Part shown: one piece after another, positions 1 through 6,862 of the stretch
How positions within the stretch are numbered: the stretch's first letter is position 1
How the letters are laid out: every line of letters begins with the position of its first letter
From: Clostridia bacterium
Lineage (GTDB): Bacteria; Bacillota; Clostridia; Oscillospirales; Acutalibacteraceae
Length of the DNA: 64,000 bases
Direction of reading: 5' to 3'
Assembly (NCBI GenBank): GCA_017513525.1
Contig: JAFXFC010000015.1
Coordinates: 115,035-179,034 of the forward strand
The notes under the pieces: model-generated
The model's input: only the letters and a program-made list of their open reading frames with translations
Databases searched by the model: none
What the model was told of the DNA's origin: nothing
Position numbers and translations under genes: made by a program

Positions 1-2
1 CC

Positions 3-647
3 TCACCAACCGTTCAATATACGAAGAATATTATCATCAAGCCTTTTTGTAAAAACTTCCATAGCTTCGTCTGTCAGTTTTTCCTCAACCTCTTTATGGC
101 CCAACATCTGCGGAACGGAAAGACCCATTATTTCACGGATCTCATCACCGCCGTCGGAAGCGGCTCCGCCTGTCCTTTCAAAAATGCCGATATGTCCCGA
201 TTTCATCTGAGCCACAAAGGCATTATCGAATTTAACGGGAGCGGTATCCTGAAGCAAATGTCCGAAGGCAGCAGCTCCGGGAGAAAGCATTCTCCAACCG
301 TCAGCAGTTTTAACCGGCTGTTTTTTAGTCATGTCCCATGTTGGAGTTTGAGGAGAAGCTCCGTCATATCGGTATAACGGTATTTTATTTCCCGAAAAAG
401 TAACAAAGGCTCTCACTCCGTCGGAATAAGAATATTTAATGCTTACATTTTCATTTGCACGGATATTTGCCTTCGAAATGGCATATCTTTCCCTTATTTT
501 ATCGCTGCTTCCTGTTCGGATATTTGAAACAGCTCTCGACATTGCATCCTTCAGAGCTTTTTCTATCCCCCCTGGAATACCTGCAAGCATTTTTTCAGCC
601 TTTTGTACGGTTGAAGAACCTACTTCTTCAATACGGATATAACTCAT
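3..647 (-). CDS. Phage minor tail protein, gpZ-like
   Basis: A 214-residue protein that ends two bases inside the window edge with a TGA stop, so it is complete. It sits last in a lambda-ordered head module and overlaps the upstream FII-like gene by 4 bases (ATGA), which implies translational coupling. The N-terminal half has a helical stretch followed by a basic segment, and the length matches the lambda Z family of tail-completion proteins, which act where the tail joins the head connector. The call rests mainly on position plus general resemblance to prophage minor tail protein Z. No catalytic motif is seen. Confidence 0.7.
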   Translation of the reverse strand: MSYIRIEEVGSSTVQKAEKMLAGIPGGIEKALKDAMSRAVSNIRTGSSDKIRERYAISKANIRANENVSIKYSYSDGVRAFVTFSGNKIPLYRYDGASPQTPTWDMTKKQPVKTADGWRMLSPGAAAFGHLLQDTAPVKFDNAFVAQMKSGHIGIFERTGGAASDGGDEIREIMGLSVPQMLGHKEVEEKLTDEAMEVFTKRLDDNILRILNGW

Positions 648-1009
648 TCGTCAATAGCCTCCAGTTCTATTCGAAGCATTCCGTCTTCAAGAGAAGAAGA
701 TATGACATAAAATTCACGGAAGAATCCGCCGCCGCCCTCTTCATTATTTACAGACAGTCGTTGTCCTTGCTCGGGCCGCAACCCACCGAGATCTGCTTTA
801 CTGCAATGCAGCACTGCCGACACACTGTAAAGTCCCTGAGTTCTTTCAGAAGAGCTTTTCTTTCTCTTTTTTTCCTTTGAAGAGGATAAGACTATAGGAA
901 TATCGCAGTAATATTTACCGTCATATTTAACCGTTCGCAGATCTGCAAATTCATTGGCGTTCAGAAAAACATTATTATTATCAGCAATAATACTGTCCTT
1001 GAAACTCAT
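644..1009 (-). CDS. Head-tail joining protein, gpFII-like
   Basis: A 121-residue protein opening MSFKDSI followed by a segment rich in N, F and E, typical of the FII / Phage_attach family that forms the head-tail interface after DNA packaging. It overlaps both neighbours by 4 bases, so the FI-FII-Z genes form one coupled translation unit. A Lys/Ser-rich loop near residues 45-55 is a lineage-specific insertion. The call is based on size, the N-terminal pattern and synteny with lambda. A generic head-tail adaptor of another family is the alternative. Confidence 0.65.
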   Translation of the reverse strand: MSFKDSIIADNNNVFLNANEFADLRTVKYDGKYYCDIPIVLSSSKEKKRKKSSSERTQGLYSVSAVLHCSKADLGGLRPEQGQRLSVNNEEGGGGFFREFYVISSSLEDGMLRIELEAIDE

Positions 1010-1476
1010 ATAACAGGATTTTCAGCATTAAGTACGGGAGGCTGTTCTTTATCAGATAAAACTGCTTCTAAAGCCTTTATGTATTCATCTTTTCTTCTGA
1101 ATTTTGAACAGTCTATACCCTTGCTCTTTGCTATCTCCTTGAGCTCGTCAATAGTATGCTCCTGAAGCTGCTCTATTAAAGATTTTGCGTCGGGTGCAAA
1201 TTCGCCGTTTTCGTTATTTTTGCCGTTTCCTGCGTTTTCATTTTCGGATAAATTGTTGTTCTCATCCTTATTTTCGCCGCTGTTTTCGGGCGGTTTTGAG
1301 CCGCCATTGTCGTATTCTTCAACTTCTGTAACAATCTCCGCAATTTTGAGCGATTCAAGACGGACGGCTTCTTCGTCACTTACATCGCAAGTTTCATCAA
1401 CTTTCACAGGATGGACACCTTTTTTCCCAAATGGCCTGTGACCGTATGTACCCGAGATAATTCTGATTTTTTTCAT
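1006..1476 (-). CDS. Phage head protein in the FI position, with C-terminal SAP/Rho-N-like domain
   Basis: A 156-residue protein between the major capsid and FII-like genes, the place of gpFI in lambda. The N-terminal 50 residues form a small beta-rich segment. Residues about 55-90 are a low-complexity Asn/Glu/Gly linker. The last 60 residues contain a helix-extended-loop-helix pattern (around LKEIAKSKGIDC) like Rho-N/SAP/HeH DNA-end binding modules. In lambda gpFI helps terminase dock to proheads. That role is only inferred here from gene order, since sequence similarity to gpFI is not obvious. Confidence 0.55.
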   Translation of the reverse strand: MKKIRIISGTYGHRPFGKKGVHPVKVDETCDVSDEEAVRLESLKIAEIVTEVEEYDNGGSKPPENSGENKDENNNLSENENAGNGKNNENGEFAPDAKSLIEQLQEHTIDELKEIAKSKGIDCSKFRRKDEYIKALEAVLSDKEQPPVLNAENPVI

Positions 1477-1498
1477 AAGTCTTCCTTCTTTCGATGAA

Positions 1499-2572
1499 TT
1501 AGCCTACTACATCAGCAGCGTAAATATAGGGACAGTAATTCTTAGGTGCTGCAAGAGGACGGGAAGCAAGACGAAGCTTTCTTATATCCTTGGGCTGATC
1601 AAGAATGAACTTGGGAACTCTGGAATTTGCGTGAGATACGGGTGCGGTTGAGCCAAAATCAATCTGAGTAATCTGTCCGTACATCATATGACCGCAGGCA
1701 GGAGCGGTAACCATAGCAGATGTTGCAGGGAAATACTTCTGTTCATTGTCATCGTCGTCAACATAAGTTTCGTCAACACAGATAAGATTAAGCTTGAAGC
1801 CTCCGAAGTTAACAGTTCCCATGAATACAACACCGTCATATTTTGAAAGTTCCTGTTCAATCTTTCCTGTGATAATACCGCTGTTCTTGTCAAGCAGTCT
1901 CTGAACCTGCTCATTTTCAAGAATTGCATCGGCGACATCAGAACCGAGAACGAGATCGGCAGCACGAAGACCGCGGCGGGAAAGCATACGGCACATAGCC
2001 TTTACATCACCGAAGAAATCACCGCCTGCGGTATCCCATTTCTCGGCAACAGTATAGTTATGTTCACTTGCACCGTCATAAAACTGCACATGAATTGTAT
2101 CACCGACAGTTTCAGCATCAATAAACTCCTGCATTGTGCAGGCATTATTGATCATTGTCTGTACAGCCATCCATTCTTCCCTTCTGGTGATGAGGTTTTC
2201 CATATCGGTAAGGTCATCAAGCTGAAGCTGTGCAGCACGGGCAGCGGGTGTCATGCCGGGATAAAGAGCCTCACCGAAGCCCCTCTTTCTGAGATCATCC
2301 AGTGTAAGAACTCTTGAAGGAGCAATAAAAGCGGGCTGATATTCATGAATAGAATAACCTCTGCGCTCAACGGGAATATCACCAACAGAAGGAGACACAA
2401 CAGCCGCCATTTTTCTGGAACCCTTGCGGTATTCCGTGAGAACTTTGTCAGCCGCAAAAATATCGCCCGCCTCTGTGGGGAAATAACGGTCCTTAAAAAA
2501 GGTCTGCTGAGGAACTATTTCTTCAGCAATCGCCATAAGTACATAGGTATCAAAAAAGTTAAGTTCAGGCAT
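1499..2572 (-). CDS. Major capsid protein (lambda gpE / Phage_cap_E family)
   Basis: A 357-residue protein that builds the icosahedral head. It opens with the family pattern of a short helical N-arm, then FFKDRYFPTE and a long beta segment, and ends in a basic, proline-containing tail. Length (lambda gpE is 341 residues) and position directly after the decoration protein support the call. It has an AGGAGG-type site just upstream and lies 12 bases after the decoration gene. No truncation is visible, so the head module appears intact. Confidence 0.9.
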   Translation of the reverse strand: MPELNFFDTYVLMAIAEEIVPQQTFFKDRYFPTEAGDIFAADKVLTEYRKGSRKMAAVVSPSVGDIPVERRGYSIHEYQPAFIAPSRVLTLDDLRKRGFGEALYPGMTPAARAAQLQLDDLTDMENLITRREEWMAVQTMINNACTMQEFIDAETVGDTIHVQFYDGASEHNYTVAEKWDTAGGDFFGDVKAMCRMLSRRGLRAADLVLGSDVADAILENEQVQRLLDKNSGIITGKIEQELSKYDGVVFMGTVNFGGFKLNLICVDETYVDDDDNEQKYFPATSAMVTAPACGHMMYGQITQIDFGSTAPVSHANSRVPKFILDQPKDIRKLRLASRPLAAPKNYCPYIYAADVVG

Positions 2573-2584
2573 TTATAATCCTCC

Positions 2585-2968
2585 TTATTCCGCTTTAGCT
2601 GCGGATTTTAATATAATACCGTTCTGACGGAGCTTGGTCTTGTCTGCTTCCGTCAAAACATATCCGTCCTTCACGGTAAGCTTTGCAGGATCAAAGCAAC
2701 CTGCAATATAAACGGCAGCAGAAACATCTTCTGCTGTGCCAACAACGGTATCCTCACACAAAATGCAGTCAGGTGTTCCGCTGCCGTCATAAAGGCTTAA
2801 AACCCCGTTTTCATTTTTACCGAAAAGCGTACCTCTCTTAAAGGTTGTTTCTTCTGCTGTTTTGCCGATAATACCGGCAGATGTAATTGATCTCGGTGTT
2901 ATGTCGGTTATAAGACCGTCAAACTCCATTTCACCGATTTTCTTGCCGTGTTCTTTCATTTGTTTCAC
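2585..2968 (-). CDS. Head decoration protein (lambda gpD-like)
   Basis: A 127-residue protein of the HDPD family that trimerises on the expanded capsid and stabilises it. It shows the typical run of beta strands with the motif TFKRGTLFGKNENG, and closes with a short segment beginning LTVKDGYVLT that ends in an alternative-start-like basic helix. It overlaps the end of the protease/scaffold gene by 4 bases and precedes the capsid gene, as in lambda C-D-E. Confidence 0.85.
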   Translation of the reverse strand: MKQMKEHGKKIGEMEFDGLITDITPRSITSAGIIGKTAEETTFKRGTLFGKNENGVLSLYDGSGTPDCILCEDTVVGTAEDVSAAVYIAGCFDPAKLTVKDGYVLTEADKTKLRQNGIILKSAAKAE

Positions 2969-3366
2969 TCCTTCTTACCGAAAATGTGTTTTACTTCATC
3001 TCTCGCATTCTGAAGCTTCTGTGCCGAAGAAAGTTCTTCAGAACTTACCGATTCTTCAGTAGCCACGGGAGCAGCACCTACATCGGCAGCACCCGAAGAA
3101 GCGGCATCAATTGAAAGATTTGCGAGAAAAGACTTTCCGTTCTGCTGAGCCTTCTGTGCGGCACGGTATGCCAGCTCCTGAGCAGTGCAAGGGTTATCAC
3201 CGTATTTTGCACTCTCGACAAGTTCTGTATCAAAAAGACCTGCTATATCATCAATCTCTTTGATACGGTTACGTTCAGCCTGAACAGCCTCGGATATACT
3301 GCATTCAGTTGTATCTGCAGTTCCGGAAGGTGTAGCATTTGCTGAATTTGCGGATTTTACATCCAT
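2965..3366 (-). CDS. Nested capsid scaffolding protein (Nu3-like)
   Basis: An in-frame internal start within the protease gene gives a 133-residue protein identical to the protease C-terminus. The ATG at 3366 is preceded at normal distance by a near-perfect AAGGAGG (complement of 3374-3380), a signal with no purpose for the full-length protein. In lambda the scaffold Nu3 is made in exactly this way from within gene C. The product begins MDVKSANSANA and is acidic and helical. The signal is visible in the sequence; the function follows from the lambda precedent. Confidence 0.7.
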   Translation of the reverse strand: MDVKSANSANATPSGTADTTECSISEAVQAERNRIKEIDDIAGLFDTELVESAKYGDNPCTAQELAYRAAQKAQQNGKSFLANLSIDAASSGAADVGAAPVATEESVSSEELSSAQKLQNARDEVKHIFGKKE

Positions 3367-4152
3367 TGAGTTTCCTCCTTCATTTACAGGATTGTCCTGC
3401 GTAGTATTATCAACCGCCTTTTCAGCGGAATTGACCGTAGGAATGTTATCGGGAACTATCATACCGGGAGCAAGATGGATCTGATGAGAGCCCACAATAA
3501 TGCTTCTGCCGTCAGCGGAAGCTGCCATTTTAACAGGTTCAGCATCTTCGAGCAGTTCATCTGCAAAACCTTTAGTCACAGCTTCCGAACCCGTCATATA
3601 TACGGTTTCGGACATCATTTTTAATATCTCTTCTTCCGAAAGTCCCGTTTTTCTCTTATAAATCGCAGCCTGCATCTTATCCCATACATCATTCTGCTCT
3701 GCCTGAGAGCGAAGCTCGTCAGCATTGTAGCCACCCCATATAAAAGACCAGCATTTATGTATCATGATAAGGCTTGAAGGATTTACCTTAACCGTATTGC
3801 AGGCGCACATTATAAGAGAACCGCCTGACATTGCAACTCCGTCAACGATGCATATTGTTTCAGCACCGTTTCTTGCAAGTTCTCTCAGGCGGTTGTGAAT
3901 TGTATTTGATACCCCGGCATCACCGCCGTAAGAGTTCATACGGACAGTAATCTTTTTGCAACAGGAAATCTTCTCTAAGTCTTCCATAAATTCACTGAGA
4001 AGAATAAAGTTTCCGGGGACTTCTTCTCCCGTCCACCAATCTACAGGCCGCTGTTCACAAATATCACCGTACATTATTATTTCAGCTTCATTTCCGTCGG
4101 ATGAAGCCATAGAATATACACTTTTTTGAATATTAATTGCCTTTATGCTCAT
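2965..4152 (-). CDS. ClpP-like head maturation protease with C-terminal scaffold
   Basis: A 395-residue serine protease that processes portal and scaffold during prohead assembly. Residues about 15-210 are a ClpP/S49-type fold: the nucleophile motif is MSGGS (Ser in GGS), preceded by MNSYGGDAG, and the histidine lies in SSLIMIHKCW. After residue 260 the protein becomes polar and helical, as expected for an internal scaffold. The start chosen is the second ATG (4152), because the first ATG overlaps the GGAGG site that serves it. An in-frame internal start inside this gene is listed separately. Confidence 0.88.
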   Translation of the reverse strand: MSIKAINIQKSVYSMASSDGNEAEIIMYGDICEQRPVDWWTGEEVPGNFILLSEFMEDLEKISCCKKITVRMNSYGGDAGVSNTIHNRLRELARNGAETICIVDGVAMSGGSLIMCACNTVKVNPSSLIMIHKCWSFIWGGYNADELRSQAEQNDVWDKMQAAIYKRKTGLSEEEILKMMSETVYMTGSEAVTKGFADELLEDAEPVKMAASADGRSIIVGSHQIHLAPGMIVPDNIPTVNSAEKAVDNTTQDNPVNEGGNSMDVKSANSANATPSGTADTTECSISEAVQAERNRIKEIDDIAGLFDTELVESAKYGDNPCTAQELAYRAAQKAQQNGKSFLANLSIDAASSGAADVGAAPVATEESVSSEELSSAQKLQNARDEVKHIFGKKE

Positions 4153-4198
4153 TGTTATTTCCTCCATAATTTTTTATATAAACTGCTTATAAATATTA

Positions 4199-4222
4199 AA
4201 ATTCCCAATCGCTTGGGAATTT
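4199..4222. repeat. 24-bp palindrome, copy 1 (intergenic)
   Basis: Ten-base arms AAATTCCCAA and TTGGGAATTT flank a 4-base centre TCGC. It lies in the only sizeable gap of the head operon, between the portal stop and the protease start. On the minus strand it is followed by a weakly T-rich stretch, so it could form an attenuating hairpin. The same 24-mer, in reverse orientation, recurs at 15837-15860. Confidence 0.8.
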
Positions 4223-4229
4223 AGTACTA

Positions 4230-5798
4230 TTATTCTGACGAATTCTGTAACAACATTTCGTTCTCTCTTGCAAGCTGTTCCATGTTTTCCTGCCAGTCTC
4301 CGCCGCCGAGTTCTCTTGTGACCTGTTCATGTGTCTTGATTCCGTGAGATATCAACTCTATTGCCGCATCAGCTTCTTTTCTGGGGTCAAGCTGTCCCTG
4401 AACGGGGCCTATCCATCGGGCGGCGGACCAAGCAGCTCTTATAAGAGGGTCATCAAAGAAGCCGGGGGCTTTAATCCTTCCGAGAGCCACAGCTTCACTG
4501 AGCCATAATTCATAAACAGGCTGACAGAAATCTCTGACAAACCAAGTTCGGCGCATTTTAAAAGCTTCCCAAGCCTCTAAGAGGGCACCACGGGAAGCTG
4601 AATAACTTGAATTAAATTCTTTGATAAGAACATCGTAAGGAATTTCAAGACCGGCACCGACAAGTTTACAAATTGATTTTATAAAAGTCTCGAAGCCTGC
4701 CGTCGGAATATTCGGATTACCGAATTTTACGGACTCGCCCTCCTGTAAATGAATTACCGTTCCGGGTCCCATTTCATATTCATTTGCATCATCAGAAATA
4801 TTATCACGAATATTTTCTTCATCGGGATTTTCCCCCGGTATTCCTGCTATGCTTCCTGCACCCGTTTCATTAAACGGAATTTCAGAAGCTTCTGTGTTTG
4901 TTTCTACCCATGCTGTGAAAAAAGACTGCACAAGAGCCGCCATGAGCTCACTCTCAGTGTATCTTCGAATCTGCAACAAAGGCTCAATAACCTGAGAGAG
5001 ATACGGAACGCCTCTGTATTGGTCGGGGCGTTCACTTTCCATTATGTGAAGAATATTAGGAAGACCGGTTTTTTCTCCCAAAGCTTCTACTCTTACCCAT
5101 TCTTTTGGCTTACCCGTAAATTCCAAAGGATAAGTATTACAGATATAATATGCCTTTATCTGACCGTTTTTATCAATTTCAACACCGTCATAAATTATAT
5201 TACCGGCACCGGGTTTTCCTTCGGGTACTTTACCCTCCGTAAAACCTGACGGGGTATACCCGCCGCCGAATTCGGCAGGTGTTGAAACTCTGTCTGCTTC
5301 GATTATATGAAGCCTTATCCCGTAAGGATTTAATTTTGTCGGCTCCTGCCTTTTTATAAGCACAAACACATCTCCCGACATAAGCCATGACTTAAGACCG
5401 AGCTGTTGCAGTTCCTCAAAAGAATTAATACCTATGGCATCGCAGTTTTGTTTTCGCTCTGCCCATAACTTAAATTCCGATTCCGTCTTTCTCTGCCAAT
5501 TCTTTGCTTCTTCGGGAGAAAGTCCAAGCACTTCCCTATTAATTGAACTTTTAAGAGTTAAACCCGTACCAACTATTTTTGTTCTGTTGGTATTAATGGC
5601 AGAAGTGGCAACAGGTGAAGACATATACAAAAGGCGGGAACGCTGACGTAATGTAAAATTATTACGGTTAATATCTTCATTCGGAGAACCGCTGTTCGGC
5701 AAAAATCCCCTGAGAGCCCGCCTTATATGACTAGCTCCCGCTTCATCATATCCCTTTGCAAAAGGAGAAAAAGAACCCTTCTTTTTCTTTGCTCTCAT
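4230..5798 (-). CDS. Portal protein (lambda gpB family)
   Basis: A 522-residue protein that forms the dodecameric portal through which DNA enters the head. Family features are the early motif FTLRQRSRLLYMSSPVA, a conserved NSSYSASRGALLEAW segment (around residues 390-405) and an acidic, glutamine-rich C-terminus. Lambda gpB is 533 residues, so this is full length. It is followed by a 60-base gap carrying a 24-bp palindrome and then the protease gene. On the upstream side the HicAB cassette separates it from gpW, so a promoter or read-through across that cassette must supply its mRNA. Confidence 0.92.
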   Translation of the reverse strand: MRAKKKKGSFSPFAKGYDEAGASHIRRALRGFLPNSGSPNEDINRNNFTLRQRSRLLYMSSPVATSAINTNRTKIVGTGLTLKSSINREVLGLSPEEAKNWQRKTESEFKLWAERKQNCDAIGINSFEELQQLGLKSWLMSGDVFVLIKRQEPTKLNPYGIRLHIIEADRVSTPAEFGGGYTPSGFTEGKVPEGKPGAGNIIYDGVEIDKNGQIKAYYICNTYPLEFTGKPKEWVRVEALGEKTGLPNILHIMESERPDQYRGVPYLSQVIEPLLQIRRYTESELMAALVQSFFTAWVETNTEASEIPFNETGAGSIAGIPGENPDEENIRDNISDDANEYEMGPGTVIHLQEGESVKFGNPNIPTAGFETFIKSICKLVGAGLEIPYDVLIKEFNSSYSASRGALLEAWEAFKMRRTWFVRDFCQPVYELWLSEAVALGRIKAPGFFDDPLIRAAWSAARWIGPVQGQLDPRKEADAAIELISHGIKTHEQVTRELGGGDWQENMEQLARENEMLLQNSSE

Positions 5799-5853
5799 AT
5801 TTAATCATCATTCCTTTCTGTAGAAAATTTTTATATTTTTTTTACTAAAACAC

Positions 5854-5882
5854 TTGACAAATGCGTATTAAAGGCGTATAAT
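5854..5882 (+). promoter_or_regulatory. Consensus sigma-A promoter for hicAB
   Basis: A perfect TTGACA (5854-5859), a 17-base spacer and a perfect TATAAT (5877-5882). The expected start near 5889 leaves only a few bases before the ribosome binding site. The repeated GCGTAT hexamer in the spacer and next to the -10 may be an autoregulatory HicB operator (inference). Confidence 0.85.
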
Positions 5883-5897
5883 AATGAATGTAAGGAG

Positions 5898-6080
5898 GTG
5901 ATAAAAACGAAGCGGTCAGACCTTATAAATCTTTTTAAGAAAAACGGTTGGTACTTAAAAAGAAACGGTGGCGGACACGATATATACACAAACGGAAAAG
6001 ATTGTGAAACAGTTCCGAGGCACAAAGAAATCAATGAAAATTTAGCGAAGGCAATAATCAAAAGGAGGGGGCTTAAATAA
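5898..6080 (+). CDS. hicA: HicA-type mRNA interferase toxin
   Basis: A small basic protein of 57-60 residues with the HicA double-stranded RNA-binding fold: KRSDLINLFKKNGW at the N-terminus, then RNGGGHDIYTNG with the catalytic histidine, and VPRHKEI. HicA toxins cleave mRNA and are blocked by HicB, encoded 56 bases downstream. The start is odd. The GTG at 5898 overlaps the ribosome binding site (AAGGAGGTGAT, 5892-5902), whereas the position with ideal spacing (5907) is ACG, and a start there would give the usual N-terminus MKRSDLI. The true start may be ACG. The cassette is opposite in direction to the surrounding phage genes. Confidence 0.85.
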   Translation: MIKTKRSDLINLFKKNGWYLKRNGGGHDIYTNGKDCETVPRHKEINENLAKAIIKRRGLK

Positions 6081-6136
6081 AGCCTCTCTCCGCCCCTCGC
6101 ATAAAATATATACTAATTTTTTACACGGAGGTTTGT

Positions 6137-6532
6137 ATGAAAAACTCATATCCCATTATCTTAATACCTGAAAAAACAGGTTATACTGTATTTGTTCCTG
6201 ATTTCAATATCAACACCCAAGGCTCAGATCTTACCGATGCCATTGAAATGGCAAGAGATGCAATAGGTTTAATGGGTTTAGATATGGAAGATGACAAAAA
6301 ACCGTTGCCGTCTGCAGCTGACATAAAAAATATCAGGTGCAAAGAAAATGAAATCTTATCGCTTGTTGATGTGGATTTCACCGAATACCGCCGCAAAAAC
6401 GAACTAAGAACAGTTAAGAAAAATTGCACCTTACCGAGTTGGCTTTGTTATGAAGCAGAAAAGGCAAATATTAACTTTTCGCAAGTTCTTCAAGCAGCTC
6501 TCAAAAAAGAACTTAATATAACTGACCGCTGA
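6137..6532 (+). CDS. hicB: HicB-type antitoxin
   Basis: A 131-residue partner of HicA. Residues 1-60 form the HicB RNase H-like domain (YPIILIPEKTGYTVFVPDF, then DLTDAIEMARDAIGLMG). The C-terminal 45 residues (around TLPSWLCYEAEKANINFSQV) resemble a ribbon-helix-helix DNA-binding domain, so the protein should both neutralise the toxin and repress the promoter at 5854-5882. It has its own ribosome binding site (ACGGAGG). A hairpin downstream ends the transcript. Confidence 0.88.
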   Translation: MKNSYPIILIPEKTGYTVFVPDFNINTQGSDLTDAIEMARDAIGLMGLDMEDDKKPLPSAADIKNIRCKENEILSLVDVDFTEYRRKNELRTVKKNCTLPSWLCYEAEKANINFSQVLQAALKKELNITDR

Positions 6533-6545
6533 ATATCAGCTCTTT

Positions 6546-6576
6546 TTGCCCCGTTCTTCATCGAATGGGGCATTTC
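6546..6576 (+). terminator. Hairpin after hicB
   Basis: TGCCCC (6547-6552) pairs with GGGGCA (6567-6572), with further pairing inside, followed by a short T-rich tail. It lies in the 57 bases between the convergent hicB and gpW genes and probably stops hicAB transcription. The T-tract is weak. Confidence 0.6.
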
Positions 6577-6589
6577 TCATATAAAAGCG

Positions 6590-6850
6590 TTAATAATCTC
6601 TGGGAACTATGCCGAATGCTTTTCTGGGCTTCACAGCCGAATTTATAAGACGAGTTAATGAATCGACCTCTTTTTCTGCTGTCTCAATTTCTTTTTTCAA
6701 TGTACCGAGATCAAGACGGGTCAGCTGACGGTCATCTATCATATAACTTTTTACCCCACCGTCAACAAGTGCAATATAAGCAGCTCTCAGCTTTTCAAGA
6801 GCAGTTTTTCTGAATTGCAGTCTTGCCTTAAGTTCTGTAATATCTGCCAT
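6590..6850 (-). CDS. Head-tail joining protein, gpW-like
   Basis: An 86-residue protein, predicted as a helix, a short beta hairpin (SYMIDDRQLTRLDL) and a second helix, ending in a proline/tyrosine tail. This is the architecture of lambda gpW (68 residues), which plugs the portal after packaging. It follows the large terminase gene by 12 bases, as A-W do in lambda. The start has an AGGTGAG site at good spacing. Confidence 0.78.
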   Translation of the reverse strand: MADITELKARLQFRKTALEKLRAAYIALVDGGVKSYMIDDRQLTRLDLGTLKKEIETAEKEVDSLTRLINSAVKPRKAFGIVPRDY

Positions 6851-6862
6851 TTTTTATCTCAC

